In this document: positions 8,856 to 16,699 of the stretch, one piece after another
How positions within the stretch are numbered: the stretch's first letter is position 1
Layout: each line of letters begins with the position of its first letter
Assembly: GCA_002308235.1 (NCBI GenBank)
Contig: DBVS01000090.1
Location: 1 to 40,366, forward strand
DNA: 40,366 nt
Origin: Lachnospiraceae bacterium UBA1258
Lineage (GTDB): Bacteria > Bacillota > Clostridia > Lachnospirales > Lachnospiraceae
Direction: 5' to 3'
Translations under genes and position numbers: made by a program
Notes under the pieces: generated by a model
Seen by the model: the letters and a program-made list of their open reading frames with translations, nothing else
Database searches by the model: none
What the model was told of the DNA's origin: nothing

Positions 8856-9707
8856 ATGAACCTGCTGTTTTCAGGCAATGACTACGTGTTTGACGGCATT
8901 ATGACCTGTCTTTTGTCGATATATAAAAGGACCGAGTCGAAGGAGCCTATAATCGCATACGTTCTGACCATGGATGTATCGAGGATCAAACCCGAGTACG
9001 TCCCAATCTCCGAAGATAAGCTGAATTATCTTGACGGGATAGCAAAGAACTATAACCCCGGAAACAGGATAGTCGGGATCGATGTTACGGACATTTACGA
9101 GCGTGAGTTCGGGGGATCGCCCAATGAAGGCTGTTACTGTTCTCCCTACACCCTTTTAAGGCTGTTTATAGACATGATACCGGATATTCCCGATAAGATC
9201 CTTTATCTTGACGCCGACATCATGTTTAACAGGGATATCACCCTTTTATACGATATCGACGTGACGGATTACGAATACGCGGCGGCCAGGGACCACTACG
9301 GAAAGTATCTGATCAACAGAAATTACATTAATGCGGGAGTCCTGCTTTTTAATCTTAAAAAGTGCAAAGAAACGGGGCTTTTTGAAAAATCCAGAGAGCT
9401 TATCAAGACAAAGAAGCTGGTCTTCGCTGACCAGAGCGCCATCTACAGGAGCACCCTTCGCAAAAAAATGCTGCCCCAGCGTTTTAATGACCAGAAGTTC
9501 CTGCATAAGCACACGATTGTGCGCCATTTTTCGAAGCGTTTGTTCTGGCTTCCTTATCCTCATACCGCAAACATCAAGCAATGGCACGTTTCCAAGGTCC
9601 ATTCGGTGTTTCACTATGAGCAGTTTGACGATATTTTGTACGAATATATTTACTTAAGGAGAAAGTACGACTATGAGAGCGAACATTCTGCTGTTAAGGC
9701 GAAGTAG
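8856..9707 (+). CDS. Family 8 glycosyltransferase
   Basis: This 283-residue protein has the GT8 fold signatures: an N-terminal NLLFSGNDYVFDGIMTCLLS nucleotide-sugar binding segment, the metal-binding DxD in LYLDADIMF (Asp119 and Asp121), YINAGVLLFNL, and a late HSVFHYEQ histidine block. GT8 enzymes are retaining transferases using UDP-glucose or UDP-galactose, often onto lipid or polysaccharide acceptors. I chose ATG 8856 over GTG 8841 because GAAAGGA (8843-8849) sits about six bases before it. The gene lies 33 bases after the acyltransferase and overlaps the next gene by 35 bases. It has no signal peptide or membrane span, so it acts in the cytoplasm, probably at the membrane. Confidence 0.85.
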   Translation: MNLLFSGNDYVFDGIMTCLLSIYKRTESKEPIIAYVLTMDVSRIKPEYVPISEDKLNYLDGIAKNYNPGNRIVGIDVTDIYEREFGGSPNEGCYCSPYTLLRLFIDMIPDIPDKILYLDADIMFNRDITLLYDIDVTDYEYAAARDHYGKYLINRNYINAGVLLFNLKKCKETGLFEKSRELIKTKKLVFADQSAIYRSTLRKKMLPQRFNDQKFLHKHTIVRHFSKRLFWLPYPHTANIKQWHVSKVHSVFHYEQFDDILYEYIYLRRKYDYESEHSAVKAK

Positions 9708-11481
9708 GGTTGTACCCGTTTTCTTTGCCGCAGACGACAAATACATCCGGTTTATGGCAGTTACCATGAAGTCGCTGATAGCAAATTCCTCGCCGAAATA
9801 CAGCTACAGGCTCTACGTTCTGCATACGGACATAACACCGGGACATCAGGCTCAGCTAAAGCATCTTGAGACCGGGAACTGCAAGATTTTCTTTGTGGAC
9901 GTGACAAAGGAAATGGAGAAGATATCAAAGAAGATCTGCTTAAGAGATTACTACTCCGCCACCACCTATTACAGGATCTTCATTTCGGAGCTTTTCCCGC
10001 AGTACAAGAAAGTCCTTTACATCGACAGCGACACGGTCGTGCGTGCTGATGTGGCGGAGCTTTACAGATACGACCTCGGTAAAAACTACATAGGTGCCAT
10101 TCGTGACCAGATAATCGCTCAGACAGATATTTTCGCGGATTACGCCGAAAAAGTGCTGGGAATATCCAGAGGCGCTTACTTTAATGCCGGAGTAGTCCTC
10201 ATAAACTGCGAAAGGTTCAGAAAAGACCACATGCTTAAGCAGTTTATCAAGCTTCTCGGAAACTATACCTTTGTGGTGGCCCAGGATCAGGACTATTTAA
10301 ACATCCTTTGTAAGGACAGGGTTCTGTGGCTGGATCCCCGCTGGAACGTTCAGATGCCCGGGAATCTTCCCTGTTCCGAGGACAAAGCAAGGCTTGTTCA
10401 CTACAACATGGCTCTTAAACCCTGGCACTACAAAGACTGCCGTATGGGCGAATATTTCTGGGAATATGCAAAGCAGACCGAGTTTTACGACGAACTCATC
10501 AAGATCCGCGACAGCTATACCGGAGAAGATAAAGAGAACGACCGGTCGGTGGGAGACCGCCTTCAGGAGCTGGCCCTTTCCGAGATCAACAACCGCATGA
10601 ATTATAACCGTCTCTTCGGTGACGGCGAGGCCATAAAGCTTACCAGAGCCGAGGTGCTTAACCGCATTGCAAAGCTTGAAAAATCCGGCGTGTTCGACAA
10701 GGATGTGGAGGACGATCCCCCCGGACGCGAACTTAAGCCGGGCGAGATCGATTACTTAAGACATAGCGTAAATGCGCGACTTTCCGCCATCTACGCCTTC
10801 AGGATCGCCCGCTGGTTCGTAAGCGTTCTTACCGCAAAGAAACAGTTTGTCGTAAAGGAGATTAAGGGCATCGAGAACCTTAAGAACCTTGATTCCGGCG
10901 CCATCATTACCTGCAACCACTTTAATGCCTTTGACAGTTTTGCCATGCAGGTGCTTTATGACCGTTCGAAACGCAAGAAAAAACTTTTCAGAGTCATCAG
11001 CGAAGCCAATTACACGGCATTTCCGGGATTTTACGGGCTTCTTATGCGAAACTGCAACACCCTTCCCTTAAGCTCAAACAAACGCACCATGATGAAATTC
11101 ATGATGGCCGTCAGCGCTCTTTTGCAGCGCGGGAATTGCGTCCTTATTTATCCGGAGCAGAGCATGTGGTGGAATTACCGTAAGCCAAAGCCCTTAAAGC
11201 GTGGCGGATTCATACTGGCGGTAGACAATAACGTGCCGGTGCTTCCCGTATTTATTACCATGGAAGATACCGATGTGCTGGATGGGGACGGATATCCCGT
11301 TCAGGCCTACACCATCAACGTGGGAGCGCCCATATACCCTTCTAAGAGCCGTAACAGAGCCGAGAACATCAAATACGTTATGGAGAAGAACTCCGCTTTC
11401 TGGAAGGAAACCTACGAAACCTTCTATCACACGCCCCTTACGTACACCTGCGACGAAAAGGATGAAACCGAAACAACATAA
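9673..11481 (+). CDS. Fusion of a family 8 glycosyltransferase with a PlsC-type acyltransferase
   Basis: Residues 6-280 of this 602-residue protein form a GT8 domain: VPVFFAADDKYIRFMAVTMKS, DxD in LYIDSDTVV (Asp118, Asp120), YFNAGVVLINC and RLVHYNMALKPWHY. A charged linker follows (about 285-375). Residues 385-590 form a PlsC domain with TCNHFNAFDSF (His416 and Asp421, canonical H-x4-D), LPLSSNKRTMM and IYPEQSMWWNYRKP. One polypeptide could therefore add a sugar and an acyl chain to the same lipid. The start is supported by AAGGAG at 9656-9661, within the end of the previous GT8 gene. It closes the operon and is followed by a bidirectional terminator. The product is unknown; an acylated glycolipid or polymer anchor is my inference. 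Confidence 0.82.
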   Translation: MRANILLLRRSRVVPVFFAADDKYIRFMAVTMKSLIANSSPKYSYRLYVLHTDITPGHQAQLKHLETGNCKIFFVDVTKEMEKISKKICLRDYYSATTYYRIFISELFPQYKKVLYIDSDTVVRADVAELYRYDLGKNYIGAIRDQIIAQTDIFADYAEKVLGISRGAYFNAGVVLINCERFRKDHMLKQFIKLLGNYTFVVAQDQDYLNILCKDRVLWLDPRWNVQMPGNLPCSEDKARLVHYNMALKPWHYKDCRMGEYFWEYAKQTEFYDELIKIRDSYTGEDKENDRSVGDRLQELALSEINNRMNYNRLFGDGEAIKLTRAEVLNRIAKLEKSGVFDKDVEDDPPGRELKPGEIDYLRHSVNARLSAIYAFRIARWFVSVLTAKKQFVVKEIKGIENLKNLDSGAIITCNHFNAFDSFAMQVLYDRSKRKKKLFRVISEANYTAFPGFYGLLMRNCNTLPLSSNKRTMMKFMMAVSALLQRGNCVLIYPEQSMWWNYRKPKPLKRGGFILAVDNNVPVLPVFITMEDTDVLDGDGYPVQAYTINVGAPIYPSKSRNRAENIKYVMEKNSAFWKETYETFYHTPLTYTCDEKDETETT

Positions 11482-11483
11482 TG

Positions 11484-11519
11484 AAAACCCCGATACATCA
11501 AAGGATGCATCGGGGTTTT
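11484..11519. terminator. Bidirectional terminator between convergent genes
   Basis: AAAACCCCGAT-A-CATC (11484-11499) pairs with GATG-C-ATCGGGGTTTT (11504-11519) around an AAAG loop with one mismatch. The A-run on the left and T-run on the right let it stop transcription from both the GT8-acyltransferase gene and the leftward yitT-like gene. Confidence 0.9.
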
Positions 11520-11545
11520 GCTTTCTTTGTAAAGGTTTCGGGGCT

Positions 11546-12406
11546 TTATGAATTCGGGCGGTGGTAGAAATTGCCGGAGAATTCGTTGGTCCTGAAGGTA
11601 TTTATGAAAGCCGAGCGGTCAACCGCCTTGACCACATCAATGATCTTCTTGACCTCATCCCTGGATACGACGGAATAGATGATGGCTCTGTCCTCGTGGG
11701 TGTAGCCGCCTTCGCCGTTTAAGATGGTGGCGCCGTGGTGGGTTATGTTGTAGATCCCGTCAACGATCTCCTGAGGTTTATCGGTGATGATGAGCATGGT
11801 CTGCTTCTGGTAGCGCTTGTAGAAGATGTGGAGCACTTCCGTGGAAGCGTACTGGAAAATGATGGAATAAAGTGCTTTGTCCCAACCGAACAGGAAACCT
11901 GCGGAAATAAGGATGCATGCATTGATGCCGAGGATTATGTTCCAGGTATCGATGCCCTTTTTCTGGGAAAGATAAATGGAGATAAAATCCGTTCCGCCGC
12001 TGGTACAGTCAACACTTAAGCACATGTATATCGAGAAACCGTTGATTACACCGCCGAAGATTGAAATAAGCAGGGTGTCATAGGTAATGATCATGGGCGG
12101 AAGCACGTCGGTGAAGATACCCGTGAGCAGGATCACCAGCAGTGAATGCAGGGTGAATTTCTTTCCGATGAACCTGAAGCCTATGTAGATAGGAATAATG
12201 TTAAGAATGATGTTTACGGGAGTATAGGGAACGGAAAGGCCGAAAAACCGGTCAAAAACGCCCTGAAGTAAGATCGTAAGGCCCATGGCTCCGCCGGGGT
12301 AAAGTCCTGCGGTGCGGACGAAACTCTTGGTGTTTATGGCTAAAAGTGCGGATGCAAGGATGATCACGATGATCCGTTTGGTTTCTTTTTTCGCTGCTTC
12401 TTTCAT
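11546..12406 (-). CDS. YitT family membrane protein (DUF161 + DUF2179)
   Basis: This 286-residue protein has about five to six N-terminal helices with the YitT-family patterns NTKSFVRTAGLYPGGAMGLT and SVDCTSGGTDFISIYLS. It ends in a soluble DUF2179 domain of about 80 residues (IITDKPQEIVDGIYNITHHGATILNGEGGY). The family is widespread in Firmicutes; its transport or signalling role is not firmly established. The open frame extends to 12460, but ATG 12404-12406 has a GGAG site at the right distance and gives the usual family length. An extended -10 promoter lies just upstream. It forms a single-gene unit. Confidence 0.88.
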   Translation of the reverse strand: MKEAAKKETKRIIVIILASALLAINTKSFVRTAGLYPGGAMGLTILLQGVFDRFFGLSVPYTPVNIILNIIPIYIGFRFIGKKFTLHSLLVILLTGIFTDVLPPMIITYDTLLISIFGGVINGFSIYMCLSVDCTSGGTDFISIYLSQKKGIDTWNIILGINACILISAGFLFGWDKALYSIIFQYASTEVLHIFYKRYQKQTMLIITDKPQEIVDGIYNITHHGATILNGEGGYTHEDRAIIYSVVSRDEVKKIIDVVKAVDRSAFINTFRTNEFSGNFYHRPNS

Positions 12407-12450
12407 AAATTCTCCGAAAAGATTGTGGCGTATTTCCTCACGCCCGCTAC

Positions 12451-12459
12451 ATTCTAACA
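12451..12459 (-). promoter_or_regulatory. Extended -10 promoter of the yitT-like gene
   Basis: The minus strand reads TGTTAGAAT, a TGn extended -10 with TAGAAT at 12451-12456. No good -35 is visible; the region upstream is T-rich. It lies about 45 bases before the chosen start at 12406. Confidence 0.5.
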
Positions 12460-12483
12460 CAACCTTATTAATAAAAAAAGATG

Positions 12484-12513
12484 TTGGCGTATTTTGTTGT
12501 TAAGGGCTATAAT
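12484..12513 (+). promoter_or_regulatory. Promoter of the lipoprotein phosphoesterase gene
   Basis: TTGGCG (12484-12489) and TATAAT (12508-12513) are 18 bases apart, and GGGGAGAGG at 12530-12538 supplies the ribosome site before ATG 12541. Confidence 0.65.
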
Positions 12514-12540
12514 TATTAGGAATATGCACGGGGAGAGGAC

Positions 12541-13488
12541 ATGAAGAACTGCGGATCAAGAATCGGTACAGGCGTTTGGATGCTCGCGGCGGGGCTGTTT
12601 TTTTTGCTCATCGCCGGCTGCGGAAAAGATAAAAGACTTACCGTCGGAGGAAATGAAGTTAAGTTTGAGAAGGTACATGTGACCGTTCCCGGAATGAAAG
12701 GTGTAAAAACCTTTGCTTTTCTTTCAGATCTCCACATTGCGGAAAACCCTGAAAATATGACACCGGAGGAAGAAATTGCGGCGGAAGCGCGGCTGAAATA
12801 TTCTTCAAACGGCAAGGTGTACGCAAAGGACATGTGGCCCGACTGGGTCAGGTTTCTTAATGCAGGCAGGTACGATTATGTTCTTTTCGGCGCGGACCTT
12901 TTGGACTTTGCATCAAAAGAAACCGTGGAAACTTTTGGAGAAGGGCTCAGGGACTTAAATAAGCCATATATGTATATCCGGGCGGATCATGACATAGCGC
13001 CTCTTTTACAGGGAGAATTGACCGAAGAAGCAGCGGTCGGACTCCAAAAGACTCTTTGTGATTATTCGGATGCTTTCACGGAAGATTTCGGGGACTTTGT
13101 GGTTTTCGGATGGAATAAATCCACGTCGCAGATAACAGAAGAAGGTCTTGCAAAATTTAAGGAAACAGTGGCGTGGGGGAAACCTGTCATTCTTCTTACC
13201 CACGTACCGATCGAGCCGCTTGCGGATGAAAGCCTTAACGATCTTTCCAAAGCGCTTTTTTCGGATAGGGAACTTGTGTGGGGGCTTGATACGGATTATT
13301 ACGAACCGGACGATTGCACGAAGGAGTTTTTAAGCATTATCTATTCGGAAGATTCTCCCGTTAAGGAAATTCTTTGCGGGCATCTTCATTATTCTTGGGA
13401 CGGATTTGCGGCCCCCGGAGTTCATGAGCATGTTTTTTCACCTGCTTTTTCGGGTTTCATGGGAATCATAGAAGTCTCGGGAGAATAG
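12541..13488 (+). CDS. Lipoprotein calcineurin-like metallophosphoesterase
   Basis: The 315-residue product begins with a lipoprotein signal (hydrophobic core, then LLIAGC, Cys about residue 27). It carries the ordered metal-binding motifs of calcineurin-like phosphoesterases: SDLHIAE (DxH), LFGADLLDF (GD-type block), YIRADHDIA in place of the usual GNHD/E, LTHVPIE, and CGHLHYSW (GHxH). The Asn of the third motif is an Asp here, which may alter metal binding or reflect a subfamily. It should be anchored outside the membrane. The next gene, a GtrII-like protein, starts 21 bases later, so the two are probably co-expressed. The substrate is unknown. Confidence 0.8.
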   Translation: MKNCGSRIGTGVWMLAAGLFFLLIAGCGKDKRLTVGGNEVKFEKVHVTVPGMKGVKTFAFLSDLHIAENPENMTPEEEIAAEARLKYSSNGKVYAKDMWPDWVRFLNAGRYDYVLFGADLLDFASKETVETFGEGLRDLNKPYMYIRADHDIAPLLQGELTEEAAVGLQKTLCDYSDAFTEDFGDFVVFGWNKSTSQITEEGLAKFKETVAWGKPVILLTHVPIEPLADESLNDLSKALFSDRELVWGLDTDYYEPDDCTKEFLSIIYSEDSPVKEILCGHLHYSWDGFAAPGVHEHVFSPAFSGFMGIIEVSGE

Positions 13489-13509
13489 TTTTTACGGAAG
13501 GTATTATCA

Positions 13510-15054
13510 ATGAACAACGGTATGAAAACAGATTTCGGAAAATTGAAGAAAGCAATGCTTTTCACGATACTGTGGTATCTTATCGCCCACGGTTACAGAA
13601 TGAGCAATCTTTTGTATTATCATGATTCCGTCATCAATGTGACGAGAAGCGATATGGGGTTCCAAAGATCCCTGGGGCGGTTTATGCAGCCTTTTGTTGT
13701 GTTTTTTGCCGGCAGCATTACCTCCGGCTGGCTTATCGGCGTTACTGCGATCCTGTTTCTGGGGCTTTCCATCTGGCTTATCTGCGAGATATTTGATCTA
13801 AAAGAACTCCCGGAGATCGGCTTTGCTTCTGCGATCCTTGTTTGCAATAACGTGCTCACCACCGCAAATTATGCTTATATTCCCTGGCTTGACATTTATG
13901 CCATAGCCCTTTTCTTTGCGGTGCTCGGACTCATTCTTTTAAGAAAAGGAAAACCTGTATATTACATTCTCGGTATCGTTTCGATAATCGTAAGTATGGG
14001 ACTTTATCAGGCTTACGTATGCGTGGGCCTCACCCTTATGGTGATGGCTTATATAAGGGATCTTTATAACGGAGCAGAACTCAAAAGCCTCATAAAAAGG
14101 GAATGGAAGACGCCCGTGGGATTTATTGCTTCGGGAGCGGTTTATTACCTCTTATACAAAGCAGTGCTTTTGACTCATCATCTCGAAGAATCCACGAACT
14201 ACAACGGGCTCGGAAATCTCGGCAATTTCGACGGAATGTCCGTATTCTCCCTTATCGGGGCTACCTATGCGAAATTCTTTTACTATTTGTCGGACGTGGG
14301 AGTTTACGCGTCGGGAAGTATCGGAGGCTTAAGGATTCAGGCTTTACTTAAGTCTTTTGTGGGGTATGTAAATATCTTTGCCGTGGCAGTGATCGTTGCA
14401 GGTCTTATTCGTATCAATATATACAGGAAGACAAAACTTTCTTCCCGGCTCATGCAGGTCCTTTTGCTTATACTGTTCCCCTTTGCGGCGGATTTCGTAT
14501 GCTTTCTTTCAAAGGGAACTGTGTATTACCTGATGGTTTATGCATTCCTGCTTTTGTATGTATTTGCGGAAATAGTCATCAGGGATAATCTTACCCTGAA
14601 GGAAAAGGCCGGAACAAAGAACTTTAAATGGCAATATCTCCTGCTTGTTCCTATGTTCTGGCTTGCGCTCAACAATATAGTTTTTTCAAATCAGGTTTAT
14701 CTGAAGGTCCATATGTCCGAAGAGGCCGCTCACTCCATTATGACCAGGATTGTTGCGGATATTGAGAAGACTGAAGGCTATCTTTGGGGGCAGACGCCGG
14801 TTGCTTTTATCGGAAGTTTCGATAATTCCCGCTATATACCGCAGGATGATTACCTGTCGGAGCTTAATACTTCACCCCTGCCGTTTTCAAACAAAGCAGC
14901 CTTTTATCCGTATCTGGCCTATCATCTCGGCGCAAATGTGAACGTATACGAACTTCCTCTGGGCAGCACCATGGGTGATGACATGCCCTGCTTCCCGGAA
15001 GCGGGTTACATTAAGTTCCAAGACGGTATTCTGGCGGTGAAACTCTCGGATTAA
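13510..15054 (+). CDS. GtrII-like membrane glucosyltransferase
   Basis: This 514-residue protein has about eleven membrane helices. Near the start it carries YHDSVINVTRSDMGFQRSLG and RFMQPFVVFFAG, which match the GtrII glucosyltransferase domain layout (an acidic periplasmic loop after helix 1, then GRF/W). The C-terminal 110 residues (after VHMSEEAAHSI) are polar and probably extracytoplasmic. GtrII-type proteins transfer glucose from a polyprenyl-phosphate donor to a surface polymer. The GtrA-like protein at 32801 could supply a flippase function, but it is 18 kb away, so this link is inference. The GGAAGG site before ATG 13510 supports the start. Confidence 0.72.
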   Translation: MNNGMKTDFGKLKKAMLFTILWYLIAHGYRMSNLLYYHDSVINVTRSDMGFQRSLGRFMQPFVVFFAGSITSGWLIGVTAILFLGLSIWLICEIFDLKELPEIGFASAILVCNNVLTTANYAYIPWLDIYAIALFFAVLGLILLRKGKPVYYILGIVSIIVSMGLYQAYVCVGLTLMVMAYIRDLYNGAELKSLIKREWKTPVGFIASGAVYYLLYKAVLLTHHLEESTNYNGLGNLGNFDGMSVFSLIGATYAKFFYYLSDVGVYASGSIGGLRIQALLKSFVGYVNIFAVAVIVAGLIRINIYRKTKLSSRLMQVLLLILFPFAADFVCFLSKGTVYYLMVYAFLLLYVFAEIVIRDNLTLKEKAGTKNFKWQYLLLVPMFWLALNNIVFSNQVYLKVHMSEEAAHSIMTRIVADIEKTEGYLWGQTPVAFIGSFDNSRYIPQDDYLSELNTSPLPFSNKAAFYPYLAYHLGANVNVYELPLGSTMGDDMPCFPEAGYIKFQDGILAVKLSD

Positions 15055-15076
15055 CGCGTTTTAATAATATTTTTAT

Positions 15077-15112
15077 TTTATTTGTCGCGGCTTAGATGAT
15101 ACAATAGCCGCG
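15077..15112 (+). promoter_or_regulatory. Promoter of the metal ABC operon with a dyad around the -10
   Basis: TACAAT (15100-15105) is a good -10; TTTATT (15077-15082) is a weak -35 with 17 spacing. CGCGGCT (15086-15092) and AGCCGCG (15106-15112) form a perfect 7-base inverted repeat flanking the -10. The left arm lies upstream of the predicted transcription start, so it is more likely a repressor operator than an RNA hairpin. Confidence 0.5.
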
Positions 15113-15125
15113 GAGGCACAGCAAC

Positions 15126-15833
15126 ATGTCACTTCTTACAGTTAAAAATCTGGCTCTTGGCTATGATTCACATACCATCGTTGACAATATCAATTTCGCC
15201 GTTGACGCGGGGGATTATCTTTGCGTGGTGGGAGAGAACGGCTCCGGAAAGACCACACTTATGAAGACCCTTCTGGGACTTACGGGCCCCATGGGCGGTG
15301 AGATAATTGCCGGCGAAGGCTTCAATAAAAAAGAAATCGGCTATCTTCCCCAACAGACGCTCATTCAGCGCGACTTCCCTGCAGCGGTTCGGGAGATCGT
15401 GCTTTCGGGCTGCCTTTCGGGTATGGGGAAAAGATGCTTTTATAACGCTTCGGACAAAGCAATTGCCGAGAAAAACATGGAAAAGATGGGCATCACTCAC
15501 CTTGCTGACCGTTCCTACAGAGATCTGTCCGGCGGGCAGCAGCAGCGGGTGCTTCTTGCAAGAGCGCTCTGTGCGGCAGGCCGCATGCTTTTGATGGATG
15601 AGCCCGTTTCGGGACTTGACCCGAAGGTTACCCTTGAGATGTATGAGCTTATCAATAACCTGAACAAAGAAGGCATGACTGTCGTCATGATCTCTCACGA
15701 TATTTCCGCAGCGGTAAAATACGCGAACAAGATCCTTCATATCGGCGGAAATGTGTTCTTCGGAAGCGTGGATGAATTCCTTGCAAGCGAGGCAGGCAAA
15801 TTCCTGTCGGGAGAAAGTGTGGATAAAAGATGA
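15126..15833 (+). CDS. Zinc/manganese-type ABC transporter ATPase
   Basis: This 235-residue ATPase has Walker A GENGSGKT (36-43), a Q-loop YLPQQ, signature LSGGQQQR, Walker B MLLMDEP and an H-loop SHD. The YLPQQ...RDFPAAVREIVLSG block is typical of the ZnuC/MntB/TroB group that imports Zn or Mn. It overlaps the permease gene by four bases (ATGA), a sign of translational coupling. The ribosome site GGAGG is at 15112-15116. The metal cannot be told from sequence. No binding protein gene is adjacent. Confidence 0.87.
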   Translation: MSLLTVKNLALGYDSHTIVDNINFAVDAGDYLCVVGENGSGKTTLMKTLLGLTGPMGGEIIAGEGFNKKEIGYLPQQTLIQRDFPAAVREIVLSGCLSGMGKRCFYNASDKAIAEKNMEKMGITHLADRSYRDLSGGQQQRVLLARALCAAGRMLLMDEPVSGLDPKVTLEMYELINNLNKEGMTVVMISHDISAAVKYANKILHIGGNVFFGSVDEFLASEAGKFLSGESVDKR

Positions 15834-16669
15834 TGGATAAGCTTGCTTTCTATTTTGAACATAAATTTGTATGGTACGCCCTGGCGACGGCTGTTCTTAT
15901 AGCGCTTTGTTCTTCTTTTCTGGGAGTTACGCTGGTGCTTAAGCGCTTTTCCTTTATCGGAGACGGACTTTCCCATGTGGCTTTCGGAGTTATGTCGGTT
16001 GCCACCGTTTTAAAACTCAGCAACCAGACCATGCTGGTACTTCCGGCCACGATCTTAAGCGCCATTCTTTTGCTCCGTACGGGTCAGAATGCGAAGATCA
16101 AAGGCGATGCGGCCATTGCAATGATCTCTGTCGGAGCTTTGGCATTCGGTTATATGGTAATGAACGTGTTTGCCACCAGCGCAAATGTGTCGGGAGACGT
16201 GTGCAGCACTTTGTTCGGATCCATTTCGATCCTCACGCTGTCCGACTTTGATCTGATCCTGACCATCGTACTTTCGAGTATCGTGGTTATTGTATTTGTA
16301 CTTTTTTACAACCGGATCTTTGCGGTAACATTCGATGAGGCCTTTTCAAAGGCAACGGGTCTTAAGACGGAACTGTTCAATCTGGTAATCGCGGTCACAA
16401 CAGCCATAATAATCGTGCTTGCCATGAACCTGGTGGGCTCGCTCTTAATTTCCGCGCTGGTTATTTTCCCGGCACTTTCATCGATGCGTCTGTTCCGGAG
16501 CTTTAAATCGGTTACCGTTTGCTCGGTGATCCTTGGTGTTGTTTGTTCGTTCCTGGGCGTAATGATATCCATCATGGCGGGAACTCCCGTAGGTTCTACG
16601 ATAGTTGCCGTTCAGGTGGTTGTGTTCTTTGCTTTTTGGCTCACGGGAGCTATAGCAAAGAAAGGTTGA
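15830..16669 (+). CDS. Zinc/manganese-type ABC transporter permease
   Basis: The 279-residue product has eight or nine hydrophobic helices and the ABC-3 (ZnuB/TroC) family blocks: FLGVTLVLKRFSFIGDGLSHVAFG near the N-terminus, GDAAIAMISVGALAFGY, the SGDVCSTLFGSI loop, and the late LLISALVIFPALSSM. It forms the membrane channel for the ATPase encoded just upstream. A lipoprotein gene follows after 30 bases, but it does not look like a metal-binding substrate protein. Confidence 0.88.
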   Translation: MMDKLAFYFEHKFVWYALATAVLIALCSSFLGVTLVLKRFSFIGDGLSHVAFGVMSVATVLKLSNQTMLVLPATILSAILLLRTGQNAKIKGDAAIAMISVGALAFGYMVMNVFATSANVSGDVCSTLFGSISILTLSDFDLILTIVLSSIVVIVFVLFYNRIFAVTFDEAFSKATGLKTELFNLVIAVTTAIIIVLAMNLVGSLLISALVIFPALSSMRLFRSFKSVTVCSVILGVVCSFLGVMISIMAGTPVGSTIVAVQVVVFFAFWLTGAIAKKG

Positions 16670-16699
16670 TGTTCTTTTCAAAATCGTGGGGTACATTCT

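Noticed and set aside
15168..15740. A 190-codon open frame antisense to the metal ABC ATPase
   Set aside because: It is a mirror of a clear ATPase gene; the translated sequence shows no domain or plausible start.
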